Below, piece by piece: positions 32,340-40,876 of a stretch of 64,000 nt of DNA. The position numbers and the translations under genes were made by a program. The notes below the pieces were generated by a model. That model was not told where the DNA came from. It was given only the letters and a program-made list of their open reading frames with translations, and made no database searches. Origin of the DNA: Mycobacterium sp. 852002-51057_SCH5723018 (GTDB lineage Bacteria > Actinomycetota > Actinomycetes > Mycobacteriales > Mycobacteriaceae); NCBI RefSeq assembly GCF_001667035.1, contig NZ_LZIR01000127.1, positions 115,038 through 179,037 of the forward strand, read 5' to 3'. Within the stretch, counting starts at the first letter, position 1. Every line of letters begins with the position of its first letter.

Positions 32340-34421
32340 CTAGCCTCGGGCGCCGGCGGCCGCGTGAATAGCCACCGTCGGCGGCTCGTCATGCCAATCA
32401 CGTTGGGCCAGAACGCGATGCGCGACGCGTTCGAGTGCGGCTTCCACCTGTCGGTGGTCCGGGCGGCCCTCGAAGCTGGGTGACCGGGACAGCTTGTCGA
32501 CGAGCCAGGCCAGCAGTAGCGAGTACACGTAATCGACCTGTTGCGTGCCCGCCGGTGTGAGCCACATTTCGTCGCCGTCGCGCTGCGCGTAGCCGGTTGC
32601 AACGAGCCGGGAGAAGGTTGGCTCTAGCACCTCGAATGGGATCCGCAGGTAGTCGCCCATGTCGGTGAGCCGCGCCGCCCCGTTCATCTGCCGGAAGCGG
32701 TTGATCCGCAGCACGCCCCACAGGCCCGCGACGTCGAGCCGGCAATCGGGTCGCATCGCGATGCTGCGCAGCCGCATGCCGGGAGCGCCTCGCAACAGCC
32801 GGCCGATTGCGGTCTCCAGCATCTCGTCGGGCGTTTGGCTCGTGGGCATGGCGAACGCCTCGCCGATGTCGCCGCGGTTGTTGCCGATGCCCCGCAGCGG
32901 CACTTCGCGCAGAAACAGCGCCACGACAAACCCGACCAGCGCGACCGGCACCGCCCAGAGGAACACCCGGGTGAGCGAGTCGGCGTAGGCGGCCACGATC
33001 GGGGCCGCCACCGCATGCGGCAGCCGGTGCAGGGCCTCCGGCGAAGCGGCCGCGGCCGCGGGCGCCCGGCTGGCGACCATGGCCGGACCGATCCTGCTGT
33101 GCAGGAAGTTGGTGAACAGCGAACCGAATATCGCCGCGCCGAACGAACTGCCGATGGTGCGGAAAAAGGTGACCCCGGAGGTGGCGACACCCAGGTCGTC
33201 GAAGCTCGACGTGTTCTGCACGATGAGGACCAGCGTCTGCATGCACATCCCGATCCCGGCGCCAAGGACGACCAGGAACAGCGACTGCACCAGGGCCGAC
33301 GTCGACGGGTCCATTCGCGACATCAGGAAAAACGCCACCGCCATCACCGCAGTGCCCACGACGGGAAAGACCTTGTACCTCCCGGTGCGGCCGACCAGAA
33401 CACCACTGCCCATCGAGGTGGTCAGCATGCCCACCACCATCGGAAGCGTGCGCAGGCCCGACGTGGTCGCCGAGACGCCGTCGACGAACTGCATGTATGT
33501 GGGCAGGAACGTCAGCGCGCCCAACATCGCGAACCCGACCACGAACGACAACACGCAGCACACAGTGAATACCGGACTGCCGAACAGCCGGGTCGGCAGA
33601 ATCGGCGCGGCGGCGCGGCTCTCCACCCAGACGAAGATCCCCAGGGCCACCGCGGAACCGGCGAACAGCCCGACGATCGTCGCCGAGCCCCATGGATACG
33701 TGGTGCCGCCCCAGCTGGTGGCCAGCGTCAGCCCCGAGGCGCCGAGGCCGACGAACAGGATCCCGATGTAGTCGATGACCGGTTTGGTGCGCTGGCTGAG
33801 CGCCGGGATGGCCGCCGCGGCAACGAAGAAAACCACAATCGAAATCGGCACGTTGATCCAGAACGCCCAGCGCCACGTCAAGTGATCGGTGAAATACCCC
33901 CCGAGCAACGGCCCGATCACCGTGGTGACTCCGAACACCGCGCCCATCGCGCCCTGGTAGCGGCCGCGATCCCGCAGCGGAATCACCTCGCCGATCAACG
34001 CCGTGGCGGTCACCATGAGCCCACCGCCACCGATGCCCTGCAACGCGCGCGCCGCCACCAGCATGCCCATCGAACCCGAAAGTCCACATAGCACCGACCC
34101 GGCGACGAAGAACACGACGGCCGCCTGGAACACCCTCTTGCGGCCGAAGAGGTCACCGAACTTGCCGACGAGCGCCGTCACGATGGTCGAGGCCAATAGG
34201 TAGCTGGTGACCACCCACGACTGATGGCCCGCCCCGCCGAGATTGGCGACGATGGTCGGCAGCGCGGTCGCCACGATCGTCTGGTCCAGTGCGGCCATCA
34301 GCATGCCGAGCAAGACCGCCACGAAGATGAAATTCCGCCGCTGCGGATCGACCGCGACGTTGTCGGGTGCGGACTCGGCGGTCGGGCTGGCCGGGATCGC
34401 CGATGGTGTCGCGCTCGTCAT
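32340..34421 (-). CDS. DHA2-type multidrug MFS transporter with a C-terminal winged-helix-like domain, Rv1877 orthologue
   Basis: A 693-residue proton-driven drug exporter with about 14 transmembrane helices. Family motifs are DQTIVATALPTI (motif D1), GKFGDLFGRKRVF (motif A) and VFGVTTVIGPLLGG (motif C). After the last helix (LVGFVVALFLREVPL) about 160 cytoplasmic residues remain. Residues about 530-660 (EMLETAIGRLLRGAPGMRLR through YLRIPFEVLEPTFSRLVATG and YAQRDGDEMWLTPAGTQQV) look like a MarR-type winged helix. Length and position match Rv1877 next to bfrA. The tail may sense or signal; DNA binding is not shown. Confidence 0.9.
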   Translation of the reverse strand: MTSATPSAIPASPTAESAPDNVAVDPQRRNFIFVAVLLGMLMAALDQTIVATALPTIVANLGGAGHQSWVVTSYLLASTIVTALVGKFGDLFGRKRVFQAAVVFFVAGSVLCGLSGSMGMLVAARALQGIGGGGLMVTATALIGEVIPLRDRGRYQGAMGAVFGVTTVIGPLLGGYFTDHLTWRWAFWINVPISIVVFFVAAAAIPALSQRTKPVIDYIGILFVGLGASGLTLATSWGGTTYPWGSATIVGLFAGSAVALGIFVWVESRAAAPILPTRLFGSPVFTVCCVLSFVVGFAMLGALTFLPTYMQFVDGVSATTSGLRTLPMVVGMLTTSMGSGVLVGRTGRYKVFPVVGTAVMAVAFFLMSRMDPSTSALVQSLFLVVLGAGIGMCMQTLVLIVQNTSSFDDLGVATSGVTFFRTIGSSFGAAIFGSLFTNFLHSRIGPAMVASRAPAAAAASPEALHRLPHAVAAPIVAAYADSLTRVFLWAVPVALVGFVVALFLREVPLRGIGNNRGDIGEAFAMPTSQTPDEMLETAIGRLLRGAPGMRLRSIAMRPDCRLDVAGLWGVLRINRFRQMNGAARLTDMGDYLRIPFEVLEPTFSRLVATGYAQRDGDEMWLTPAGTQQVDYVYSLLLAWLVDKLSRSPSFEGRPDHRQVEAALERVAHRVLAQRDWHDEPPTVAIHAAAGARG

Positions 34422-34492
34422 GCCTGCCTTTCCGTCGGCCTACGATCCATACGGGTGCCCAGGTCGAGGCGGCGGCAATCAGTGCGTGGGTG

Positions 34493-34972
34493 TCAGCTCG
34501 GGGGCCGCGACACGCACTGCGCCGAGTACAGTTCCTCCCCCAGCTTTTCCATCAACTCCAACTGGGTCTCCAGGTAGTCGATGTGGTTTTCCTCGTCGGC
34601 GACAATCTTCTCCAGCAGGACGGCGCTGGTGCTGTCCTGCTTCTCGCGGCACATGATGATGCCGGGTTTGAGGCGCTCCATCACCTCGTACTCGATGGCC
34701 AGGTCGGCCTCGAACTGCTCGCGCAGCGTCTGACCGATGCGCACCGAGAAAAGGCGCTGGTAATTCGGTAGCCCGTCGAGCAACAGGATGCGGTCGGTGA
34801 TCTCCTCGGCGTGGCGCATTTCGTCGAAGGACTCGGCGCGGGTGTGCTCGGCCAGCTCGGTGAAGCCCCAGTTGTCCTGCATCTTGGAATGCAGGAAGTA
34901 CTGATTGATGGCGGTGAGCTCGCTGGTCAACTGCTCGTTGAGCAGTCGCAGAACTTCCGGGTCACCTTGCAC
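34493..34972 (-). CDS. bfrA: Bacterioferritin
   Basis: A 24-mer heme-containing iron-storage protein of 159 residues, the same length as M. tuberculosis BfrA and nearly identical in motifs. The ferroxidase ligands Glu18, Glu51, His54 and those in IVADEENHIDYLE are present, and the heme ligand Met52 is in FDEMRHAEE. The GTG start (MQGDPEVLRLLNEQLTSELT) matches the known protein. Tandem IdeR iron boxes lie about 165-200 bases upstream, where iron-loaded IdeR activates bfrA in M. tuberculosis. The divergent neighbour encodes a bacterioferritin-associated ferredoxin. Confidence 0.97.
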   Translation of the reverse strand: MQGDPEVLRLLNEQLTSELTAINQYFLHSKMQDNWGFTELAEHTRAESFDEMRHAEEITDRILLLDGLPNYQRLFSVRIGQTLREQFEADLAIEYEVMERLKPGIIMCREKQDSTSAVLLEKIVADEENHIDYLETQLELMEKLGEELYSAQCVSRPPS

Positions 34973-35135
34973 GATCACTCCTACGGTATGAAGGCTGTCA
35001 CGTCTGGCCGCGGTCGGATGCGCTGGGCTGAAGCGCACGAGGGCAGGCCGTAGCAGCACTTTGCCATGCCGGTTTGGAATCTTCCAGCAAGGTAATGCTG
35101 TGCTCAGCGTGTCGCCTGAGTCACACGACCAGGGC

Positions 35136-35173
35136 TTAGGCATCGCTAACCTACTTAGGTTAGACTCCACTAA
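35136..35173. promoter_or_regulatory. Two adjacent IdeR iron boxes between bfrA and bfd
   Basis: Box one (TTAGGCATCGCTAACCTAC, 35136-35154) and box two (TTAGGTTAGACTCCACTAA, 35155-35173) match the 19-base IdeR consensus TTAGGTTAGSCTAACCTAA at about 14 and 15 positions. They abut with no spacer. Tandem boxes of this kind precede bfrA in M. tuberculosis, where iron-bound IdeR activates. Box two ends 45 bases before bfd, close enough to affect that gene, possibly by repression. Confidence 0.85.
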
Positions 35174-35218
35174 TATGCGGCTTGTCCCGGTCTTCGTCAG
35201 CTCGCGGGGGGTGTGCTG

Positions 35219-35404
35219 ATGTACGTGTGCCTGTGCGTCGGGGCGACCAACCAGACGGTGTGCGAGGCCGTCGCGCGGGGCGCGTGCACTTCCAAAGAGG
35301 TGGCCGCCGCGTGCGGGGCCGGTGCCGACTGCGGGCGTTGCCGTCGCACGCTGCGCGCAATCATCGCCGCCGCGCGCGAACTCGAGCCCACTTCCTCGCG
35401 CTAG
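35219..35404 (+). CDS. bfd: Bacterioferritin-associated ferredoxin
   Basis: The 61-residue [2Fe-2S] protein has the BFD arrangement: CLC near the start and CGRC after about 31 residues (CVGATNQTVCEAVARG, CGAGADCGRC). Bfd reduces ferric iron in bacterioferritin so that it can be released. ATG 35219 follows GGGGGG by seven bases; a GTG at 35213 is the alternative. It is divergent from bfrA across the iron boxes, opposing control of storage and release. Its end overlaps the convergent hydratase gene by four bases. Confidence 0.9.
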   Translation: MYVCLCVGATNQTVCEAVARGACTSKEVAAACGAGADCGRCRRTLRAIIAAARELEPTSSR

Positions 35405-36153
35405 CGTCGTTTGTTGAAATCCGCCAGGGCCGCGGCGTTGGCCTGGGCGCCCATCAGCTCGGCGAAGTGGGCATTTTCCCGCGCGCTCGCCGCGGCGATC
35501 TCCGGACGGACCGGTGACATCATCGTGTGCTTGACGGCCATGAGGCTCGAAACCGGCCGGGCGGCAAGCACTTCGGCGTGCCGACGAGCCTCGGGCAGCA
35601 GCTGCTCGGGCTCGCAGACGCGCCACACCAGGCCCATCCGCAAGGCCTCGTCGGCGTCGACCCATTCCGAGGACATCAACAACCACGCCGCGTTTTGCCG
35701 GCCCACCAGCTGCGGCAGCAGATACGACGAAGCGGCCTCGGGCGCCACACCAAGGCTGGTGAACGGGCACTTCAGGCGCGCGGTCGACGACATGAACGCC
35801 AGGTCGGCGTAGCCGAGGATGGTGGCGCCGATCCCCACGCCGACGCCGTTGACGGCACAGATCAGCGGCTTGGGAAACGCGCTGAGCGCGTCGATGAGCC
35901 CGGTGAAGCCGTGCTTTCCCGGCGTGAAGTCCGGGTCGGTGATGCGTGCCTGCATCTCGGCCAGGTCGGTGCCCGCGCTGAAGCCGCGGCCCGCGCCGGT
36001 CAGCAGGACGACGGCGACCTGTGGATCGTCGGCGGCGGCCAGCAGCGCTTCCGCCGTGGCGTCGTAGAGGGCTTCGTTGAAGGCGTTGAGCGCCTGCGGC
36101 CGGTTCAGCGTCAGGGTGCGCACCCGATTTTCGTCGTCGATCTGCAGGATCAC
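35401..36153 (-). CDS. Enoyl-CoA hydratase/isomerase family protein
   Basis: The 250-residue crotonase-fold protein has the oxyanion-hole segments GAGRGFSAGTDLAEM and NGVGVGIGATILGYADLAF, and LGVAPEAASSYLLPQLVG where one catalytic Glu (PEAAS) is found. The second catalytic Glu position is not clear, so it may be an isomerase or another crotonase. It would act on acyl-CoA thioesters in the cytoplasm. It lies 18 bases after the PPOX gene on the same strand, probably the same transcript. Confidence 0.87.
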   Translation of the reverse strand: MILQIDDENRVRTLTLNRPQALNAFNEALYDATAEALLAAADDPQVAVVLLTGAGRGFSAGTDLAEMQARITDPDFTPGKHGFTGLIDALSAFPKPLICAVNGVGVGIGATILGYADLAFMSSTARLKCPFTSLGVAPEAASSYLLPQLVGRQNAAWLLMSSEWVDADEALRMGLVWRVCEPEQLLPEARRHAEVLAARPVSSLMAVKHTMMSPVRPEIAAASARENAHFAELMGAQANAAALADFNKRR

Positions 36154-36171
36154 GGGTGCAGCGTAACGAGA

Positions 36172-36615
36172 TCAGCCGTTGCTGTAGACGCGGGTCGGCG
36201 CGATCAGCACCACGGCGCGCCGCTCCTTGGCCATCACCTGGTCGTAGGTGTTCCAGTCGTCGTGCGTGCCGCCCGCGGCGGTGAACACCTCACGCAGCAG
36301 GAGCCGCAACTGGTCCGCGTCTTTCAGCCAGGGCTGGGCGTCATCCGGACCCGCCAGCTCCGCGCGGCCTTCGACGGTGGCCCACTGCCAGCCGCTCTTG
36401 AACGTGACGGCCAGCTGCGGGCGGGCCCGCAGGTTCGCCAGCTTGACCTTGCCGTACGTGGTGAACGCCAGCGCCGGATCACCGGTTGCCGGGTGCGGCA
36501 GCAGCCCGACGTTGACCAATGAAGCCTGGACGGTTCCGTCCGCGCGCACGGTGGAGATCACCGCCAGACCGCTTTCTCCCTTGGCCAGCGCCACCGCGTC
36601 ATCGAGTGTTGTCAT
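36172..36615 (-). CDS. PPOX-class flavin/F420-binding protein, Rv1875 orthologue
   Basis: The 147-residue split-barrel protein has GLAVISTVRADGTVQASLVN, the strand ALAFTTYGKVKLANLRARPQ and GWQWATVEGRAELAGPDD, typical of pyridoxamine-oxidase-like F420- or flavin-dependent reductases. Its length equals Rv1875. It starts nine bases after the end of the EthD-like gene and leads into the hydratase gene, suggesting one operon. The substrate is unknown. Confidence 0.85.
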   Translation of the reverse strand: MTTLDDAVALAKGESGLAVISTVRADGTVQASLVNVGLLPHPATGDPALAFTTYGKVKLANLRARPQLAVTFKSGWQWATVEGRAELAGPDDAQPWLKDADQLRLLLREVFTAAGGTHDDWNTYDQVMAKERRAVVLIAPTRVYSNG

Positions 36616-36624
36616 GGGAATCCC

Positions 36625-37326
36625 TCAATCCTTGAACGGCGTCTTGAAGACGTAGCGGCTGGTGGGCACCGTGTCGATGTTCTGATTGGCGCCGAATGCG
36701 GTTGTGCTGGCGACCATCTGTTCTATCCGGCTCTGTAGATCGTCGTCGTCGGCGGCACCGAAGAATGCCTTCAAGTCGGTGATCGCCTCCGCCGGGAATA
36801 ACTCTTCGACGATGCCCGCGATTCCCGGCGCGTCCGGCGTGAGGCTTCGCACCACCAAGTTCTGGGTGTAACCGAACGTCGACTGAGTCTCGATGGCCAC
36901 CGAGGTGTGGTCGCGCTGCCAGCGGGTCAGCCAGGTCGCCTCGTCCAATTCGGCGGGCCGGCGCAGCAACGCGATGTTAGCCAAACCCGTTGTGCGGCAA
37001 CCTGCTTCGGTCACCGGCGCGGCGAGCGGTACCGACTCGGTCACCAGGTAGGCGGCCAGGCGTTCGCATTCGCCGTCGAGCAGGGTCAGCGCCGCCGACG
37101 TCTGGTCGCCGTAGCACTGCTGGGTCCACAGGCTGACCACCGCGGCGACCGGCGGATCCAGCGTCGTCAGGGTCATCAGAGAGTGGCGCACGGCGTCGTC
37201 GCGCACGTTGACCGCGAGCCCCGGCACCCCCAGCTCCAGGAGCGCGTCGGCGACGGGACCCCGTTGCCGGGCACACCAGTCGTCGTTCGCGTCGGCGCGC
37301 CTCAGCACGGCGATGACCTTTTCCAT
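36625..37326 (-). CDS. EthD-domain-like protein, Rv1874 orthologue
   Basis: The 233-residue protein has a duplicated ferredoxin-like pattern of the EthD/Dabb kind. Conserved pieces are MEKVIAVLRRADANDDWCAR at the start, the mid-protein IALLRRPAELDEATWLTRWQ followed by RDHTSVAIETQSTFGYTQNL, and DTVPTSRYVFKTPF at the end. Length and order next to the PPOX gene agree with Rv1874. It has no known catalytic residue. It is first in a leftward set with the PPOX and hydratase genes. Confidence 0.75.
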   Translation of the reverse strand: MEKVIAVLRRADANDDWCARQRGPVADALLELGVPGLAVNVRDDAVRHSLMTLTTLDPPVAAVVSLWTQQCYGDQTSAALTLLDGECERLAAYLVTESVPLAAPVTEAGCRTTGLANIALLRRPAELDEATWLTRWQRDHTSVAIETQSTFGYTQNLVVRSLTPDAPGIAGIVEELFPAEAITDLKAFFGAADDDDLQSRIEQMVASTTAFGANQNIDTVPTSRYVFKTPFKD

Positions 37327-37352
37327 AGGCAGAACCTACCGCCGGGGTTCGG

Positions 37353-38297
37353 CTATTTGACCGGGCGAACCTGGTGTTCGGCGCCGATCAACTTGCCGAT
37401 CGTCGCGGCGAGCTGCCGGTAGGACTCGTCGCGGCCGCTCGAGGAGCGAAACACCAGACCGATGCGTCGTCCCGGGCGGGGCGTGGCGAACTGCGCGAGC
37501 CCGAGCCGGCTGCGCGCGGCCTCGACCGGCACCGCGCTCTGCGGAATCAGCGTCACGCCCAGCCCGCCCGTCACGCACTGCACCGCGGTTGCCAGCGACG
37601 CGGCTCGGGTGGTGGCCAGCTCCGCGCGCACACCGGCCTTCTGGCAGACGTCCAGCGCCTGGTCGCGCAGGCAGTGGCCCTCGTCGAGCAACAGCAGCGG
37701 CAGCGAAGCGAGCGCCGTGGCCGGCACCCGGCGCTTGCCCGACAGCGGATGCCCGGGCGGCAGCGCGAGCACGAAATCCTCGTCGTAGATGGGGATCGCG
37801 TTCACCCCCGCCGCCGGCATCTCAGAGGCGGGAAGCGCAATCAGCGCGGCGTCCAGTGCACCTTCGCGCAGGAGCGCGAGCAGTCGTTCGGTCTGGTCCT
37901 CGATGACCCGCAGGGTCAGTGCAGGCAGTTCGGAGGCCAGCCCGGCCAGCAGTGTCGGCAGCACGTAGGGCGCCACGGTGGGAATCAGCCCCAGCCGCAT
38001 GCTGGCCTGCAGCGGATCGGAGGCGCCGGCGGCGGCGGCGGTGAACGCCTCCGCCGCTTCGACGACGGCGAGGGCGTGCGGGAGGAGCTGCTGGCCCTCC
38101 GGCGTCAAGAAGACACGCCGCGTCGATCGCTCGAGCAACTGCGTGCCCAGCCCGGTCTCGAGCGCCGCCAGCGCCTGCGACAGTGTCGACTGACTGACGC
38201 CGAGAGTGGTTGCGGCACTACTGAAGTGCTGCTTTTCGGCGACCGCGACGAACGCGCGGAGCCCCGCGATAGTGGGCTGATAGCTCTTATCGGTCAT
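37353..38297 (-). CDS. oxyR: Peroxide-sensing regulator OxyR
   Basis: This 314-residue LysR-type regulator has the winged helix-turn-helix GLRAFVAVAEKQHFSSAATTLG and VSQSTLSQALAALETGLG, and the two redox cysteines Cys209 and Cys218 in LDEGHCLRDQALDVCQ. Peroxide oxidises them to a disulfide. The ATG at 38297 is used; an ATG at 38324 would run through its operator. It is divergent from ahpC. M. tuberculosis carries a broken oxyR, but this one looks intact, as in M. avium and M. leprae. Confidence 0.95.
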   Translation of the reverse strand: MTDKSYQPTIAGLRAFVAVAEKQHFSSAATTLGVSQSTLSQALAALETGLGTQLLERSTRRVFLTPEGQQLLPHALAVVEAAEAFTAAAAGASDPLQASMRLGLIPTVAPYVLPTLLAGLASELPALTLRVIEDQTERLLALLREGALDAALIALPASEMPAAGVNAIPIYDEDFVLALPPGHPLSGKRRVPATALASLPLLLLDEGHCLRDQALDVCQKAGVRAELATTRAASLATAVQCVTGGLGVTLIPQSAVPVEAARSRLGLAQFATPRPGRRIGLVFRSSSGRDESYRQLAATIGKLIGAEHQVRPVK

Positions 38298-38306
38298 ACC
38301 TATAAG
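38286..38306. promoter_or_regulatory. OxyR operator between oxyR and ahpC
   Basis: CTTAT and ATAAG are separated by 11 bases, with an inner GGT/ACC pair, giving a near-perfect 21-base palindrome of the LysR T-N11-A type. It overlaps the oxyR start codon, consistent with autorepression, and lies about 95 bases before ahpC, consistent with activation. Confidence 0.85.
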
Positions 38307-38400
38307 TATAGTGTGATGTATCACCTTTACTTCAGGCGTCGCTCCACGGCATCATGGTGACAGTAAAGCTAATCTTGAGTGGATCCAGAAAAGGAGCGAT

Positions 38401-38988
38401 ATGTCCCTGCTGACAATCGGCGACCAGTTCCCCGACTACCAGCTCACCGCGCTGATCGGCGGCGACCTGTCGAAGGTCGACGCCAAGCAGCCCGGCGACT
38501 ACTTCACCACCATCACCAGCGAAGACCACCCCGGGAAGTGGCGCGTGGTGTTCTTCTGGCCCAAGGACTTCACCTTCGTGTGCCCGACGGAGATCGCGGC
38601 GTTCGGCAAGCTCAACGACGAGTTCGAGGACCGCGACACGCAGATCCTCGGTGTCTCGATCGACAGCGAGTTCGTGCACTTCCAGTGGCGCGCGCAGCAC
38701 GAGGACCTGAAGAAGCTGCCGTTCCCGATGCTTTCGGACATCAAGCGGGAGCTTTCGCTGGCCACCGGCGTGCTCAATGCCGACGGCGTGGCCGACCGGG
38801 TGACCTTCATCGTCGACCCGAACAACGAGATCCAGTTCGTGTCGGCGACCGCCGGCTCCGTGGGACGTAATGTCGATGAGGTGCTGCGCGTCCTGGACGC
38901 GCTGCAGTCCGACGAACTGTGCGCGTGCAACTGGCGCAAGGGCGACCCGACGATCGACGCAGGTGAGCTGCTCAAGGCTTCTGCGTAG
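38401..38988 (+). CDS. ahpC: Alkyl hydroperoxide reductase C (peroxiredoxin)
   Basis: The 195-residue typical 2-Cys peroxiredoxin reduces hydrogen peroxide, organic peroxides and peroxynitrite. The peroxidatic Cys61 lies in DFTFVCPTE, and the resolving cysteines are in DELCACNWRKG (mycobacterial AhpC has two there). AAAGGAG precedes the ATG. OxyR control is expected from the adjacent operator. AhpD, nine bases downstream, is its electron donor. Confidence 0.97.
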   Translation: MSLLTIGDQFPDYQLTALIGGDLSKVDAKQPGDYFTTITSEDHPGKWRVVFFWPKDFTFVCPTEIAAFGKLNDEFEDRDTQILGVSIDSEFVHFQWRAQHEDLKKLPFPMLSDIKRELSLATGVLNADGVADRVTFIVDPNNEIQFVSATAGSVGRNVDEVLRVLDALQSDELCACNWRKGDPTIDAGELLKASA

Positions 38989-38997
38989 GAGGGCGAA

Positions 38998-39534
38998 ATG
39001 AGTGTGGAGAACCTCAAGGACGCGCTGCCCGAGTACGCCAAGGACCTGAAACTCAACCTCGGCTCGATCACCCGCAGCACCGTGCTGAACGAGGAGCAGC
39101 TCTGGGGCACGCTGCTGGCCAGCGCCGCGGCCACGCGGAATATCCAGGTGCTGGCCGAGATCGGCGCCGAGGCGGCCGACTATCTGTCGGCCGAGGCGTA
39201 CCAGGCGGCGCTGGGTGCCGCGTCCATCATGGGCATGAACAACGTGTTCTACCGTGGCCGCGGTTTCCTGGAGGGCGCCTACGACGACCTGCGGCCGGGA
39301 TTGCGGATGAACATCATCGCCAACCCCGGTGTGGACAAGGCCAATTTCGAACTGTGGTCTTTCGCGGTGTCGTCGATCAACGGGTGCTCGCACTGCATGG
39401 TCGCCCACGAGCACACGCTGCGTGAGGCGGGCGTGGATCGGGAAAGCATTTTCGAGGCGCTCAAGGCCGCGGCGATCGTTTCCGGTGTGGCGCAAGCGAT
39501 CATGACCGTCCAGACGCCGGCCGCAGTCGGCTGA
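38998..39534 (+). CDS. ahpD: Alkyl hydroperoxidase D
   Basis: The 178-residue all-helical protein contains Glu118, Cys130, Cys133 and His137 (NGCSHCMVAHEH), the full active-site set of AhpD. It passes electrons from lipoamide-dependent enzymes to AhpC. It has a GGAGGG box in the nine-base gap after ahpC, so it is an operon partner. Length and motifs match M. tuberculosis AhpD. Confidence 0.96.
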   Translation: MSVENLKDALPEYAKDLKLNLGSITRSTVLNEEQLWGTLLASAAATRNIQVLAEIGAEAADYLSAEAYQAALGAASIMGMNNVFYRGRGFLEGAYDDLRPGLRMNIIANPGVDKANFELWSFAVSSINGCSHCMVAHEHTLREAGVDRESIFEALKAAAIVSGVAQAIMTVQTPAAVG

Positions 39535-39544
39535 TCGCAGCGTC

Positions 39545-40876
39545 GTGAGTCCTGTGGTGACCGGCCCCGCCTGGATCGAGCACGCGATCTGGTGGCAGGT
39601 CTACCCGCTGGGATTCGTCGGCGCGTTTCCCGCGTCCGGGCCGTCGCAACAGCCGCCGCAGCCGAGCGAACATCGGCTGCGGCGGCTCGTCGACTGGCTC
39701 GACCACGCCCTCGCGCTGGGGGCCTCCGGCCTCGCGCTGGGACCCATCTTCGCCTCGCGTACACACGGTTACGACACCACCGACCACTACCGCATCGATC
39801 CCCGGCTCGGCGACGACGCCGACTTCGACCACCTCGTCGCTGAGGCGCATCGCCGCGGCCTACGCATACTGCTCGACGGCGTGTTCAATCACGTCGGCGT
39901 GGACTTCCCGCGCTACCGCGAGGTGCCGAACGACGAGGCGGCGGCGCGCTGGTTTCGCGGCCGCCCCGGCCATTTCCACACCTTCGAGGGCCACTCCGAG
40001 CTCATCACCCTCAACCACGACAACCCCGAGGTCATCGACTATGCCGTCGACGTGATGACGCACTGGTTGCGACGCGGCGCCGCCGGCTGGCGTCTGGATG
40101 CCGCTTACGCTGTCCCGCAACAGTTTTGGGCCTCGGTGCTACCTAGGGTGCGCGAGCGGCACCCGGACGCGTGGTTCGTCGGCGAGCTGATCCACGGCGA
40201 CTACGCCTCGGTCGTCAAGGCGGCCACCTTCGACTCGGCCACCCAGTACGAGCTGTGGAAGGCGATCTGGAGCGGCCTCAACGACGGCAACTTCTTCGAG
40301 CTGGACTGGGCGATGCAGCGGCACAACGCCTTGCTGAGCGGCTTCGCTCCGCTGACCTTCATCGGCAACCACGACGTCACCCGCATCGCCAGCCGGCTGG
40401 AACGCCCCGAGCATGTGGCCCACGCGCTGGTGATCCTGCTGACGGTCGGGGGCGTGCCCTGCGTGTACGCCGGCGACGAGCTCGGGTTTCGCGGCGTCAA
40501 GGAAGAGCGGCGCGGCGGCGACGACGCCGTGCGCCCCGAGTTCGGCACTCCCCCAATGGAAACCGACGCGTTCGGCGCGGATGTGTGGGCGCTGCACCAG
40601 TACCTCATCGGGCTGCGCCGTCGCCACCCGTGGCTGCACGCGGCGTCCACCACCGCGGTGCACCTGGACAATCGGCACTACGTCTATGAGAGCCGCAGCG
40701 GCGACAACGCGCTGCTGGTCGCGCTCAACATCGACGACAAGCCGCGGCGCCTGGTGCTGTCGGAGTTGGGCCAGCCGCGCGCACATGTCGTCGGCGGGTC
40801 GGGCGCACCGCCGGCCGAGGTGGTGGACACCCTGGTCGTCGAGCCCCACGGCTGGCGGATACTGAGCCCCGCCTAG
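39545..40876 (+). CDS. GH13 alpha-glucosidase/alpha-amylase-family protein
   Basis: The 443-residue (beta/alpha)8-barrel glycosidase has all four GH13 regions: DGVFNH, GWRLDAAYA with the nucleophile Asp, WFVGELIHGD with the acid/base Glu, and FIGNHD with the stabilising Asp. The C-terminal beta domain is short (LVALNIDDKPRRLVLSELG). It has no signal peptide, so it should act on cytoplasmic alpha-glucans or oligosaccharides. It begins with GTG ten bases after ahpD but is functionally unrelated. Its stop overlaps the convergent DUF1810 gene. Confidence 0.88.
   Translation: MSPVVTGPAWIEHAIWWQVYPLGFVGAFPASGPSQQPPQPSEHRLRRLVDWLDHALALGASGLALGPIFASRTHGYDTTDHYRIDPRLGDDADFDHLVAEAHRRGLRILLDGVFNHVGVDFPRYREVPNDEAAARWFRGRPGHFHTFEGHSELITLNHDNPEVIDYAVDVMTHWLRRGAAGWRLDAAYAVPQQFWASVLPRVRERHPDAWFVGELIHGDYASVVKAATFDSATQYELWKAIWSGLNDGNFFELDWAMQRHNALLSGFAPLTFIGNHDVTRIASRLERPEHVAHALVILLTVGGVPCVYAGDELGFRGVKEERRGGDDAVRPEFGTPPMETDAFGADVWALHQYLIGLRRRHPWLHAASTTAVHLDNRHYVYESRSGDNALLVALNIDDKPRRLVLSELGQPRAHVVGGSGAPPAEVVDTLVVEPHGWRILSPA

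Noticed and set aside
34973..35770. Long upstream extension of the bfrA frame
   Set aside because: It runs through the IdeR boxes and antisense to bfd; the GTG at 34972 gives exactly the known BfrA.
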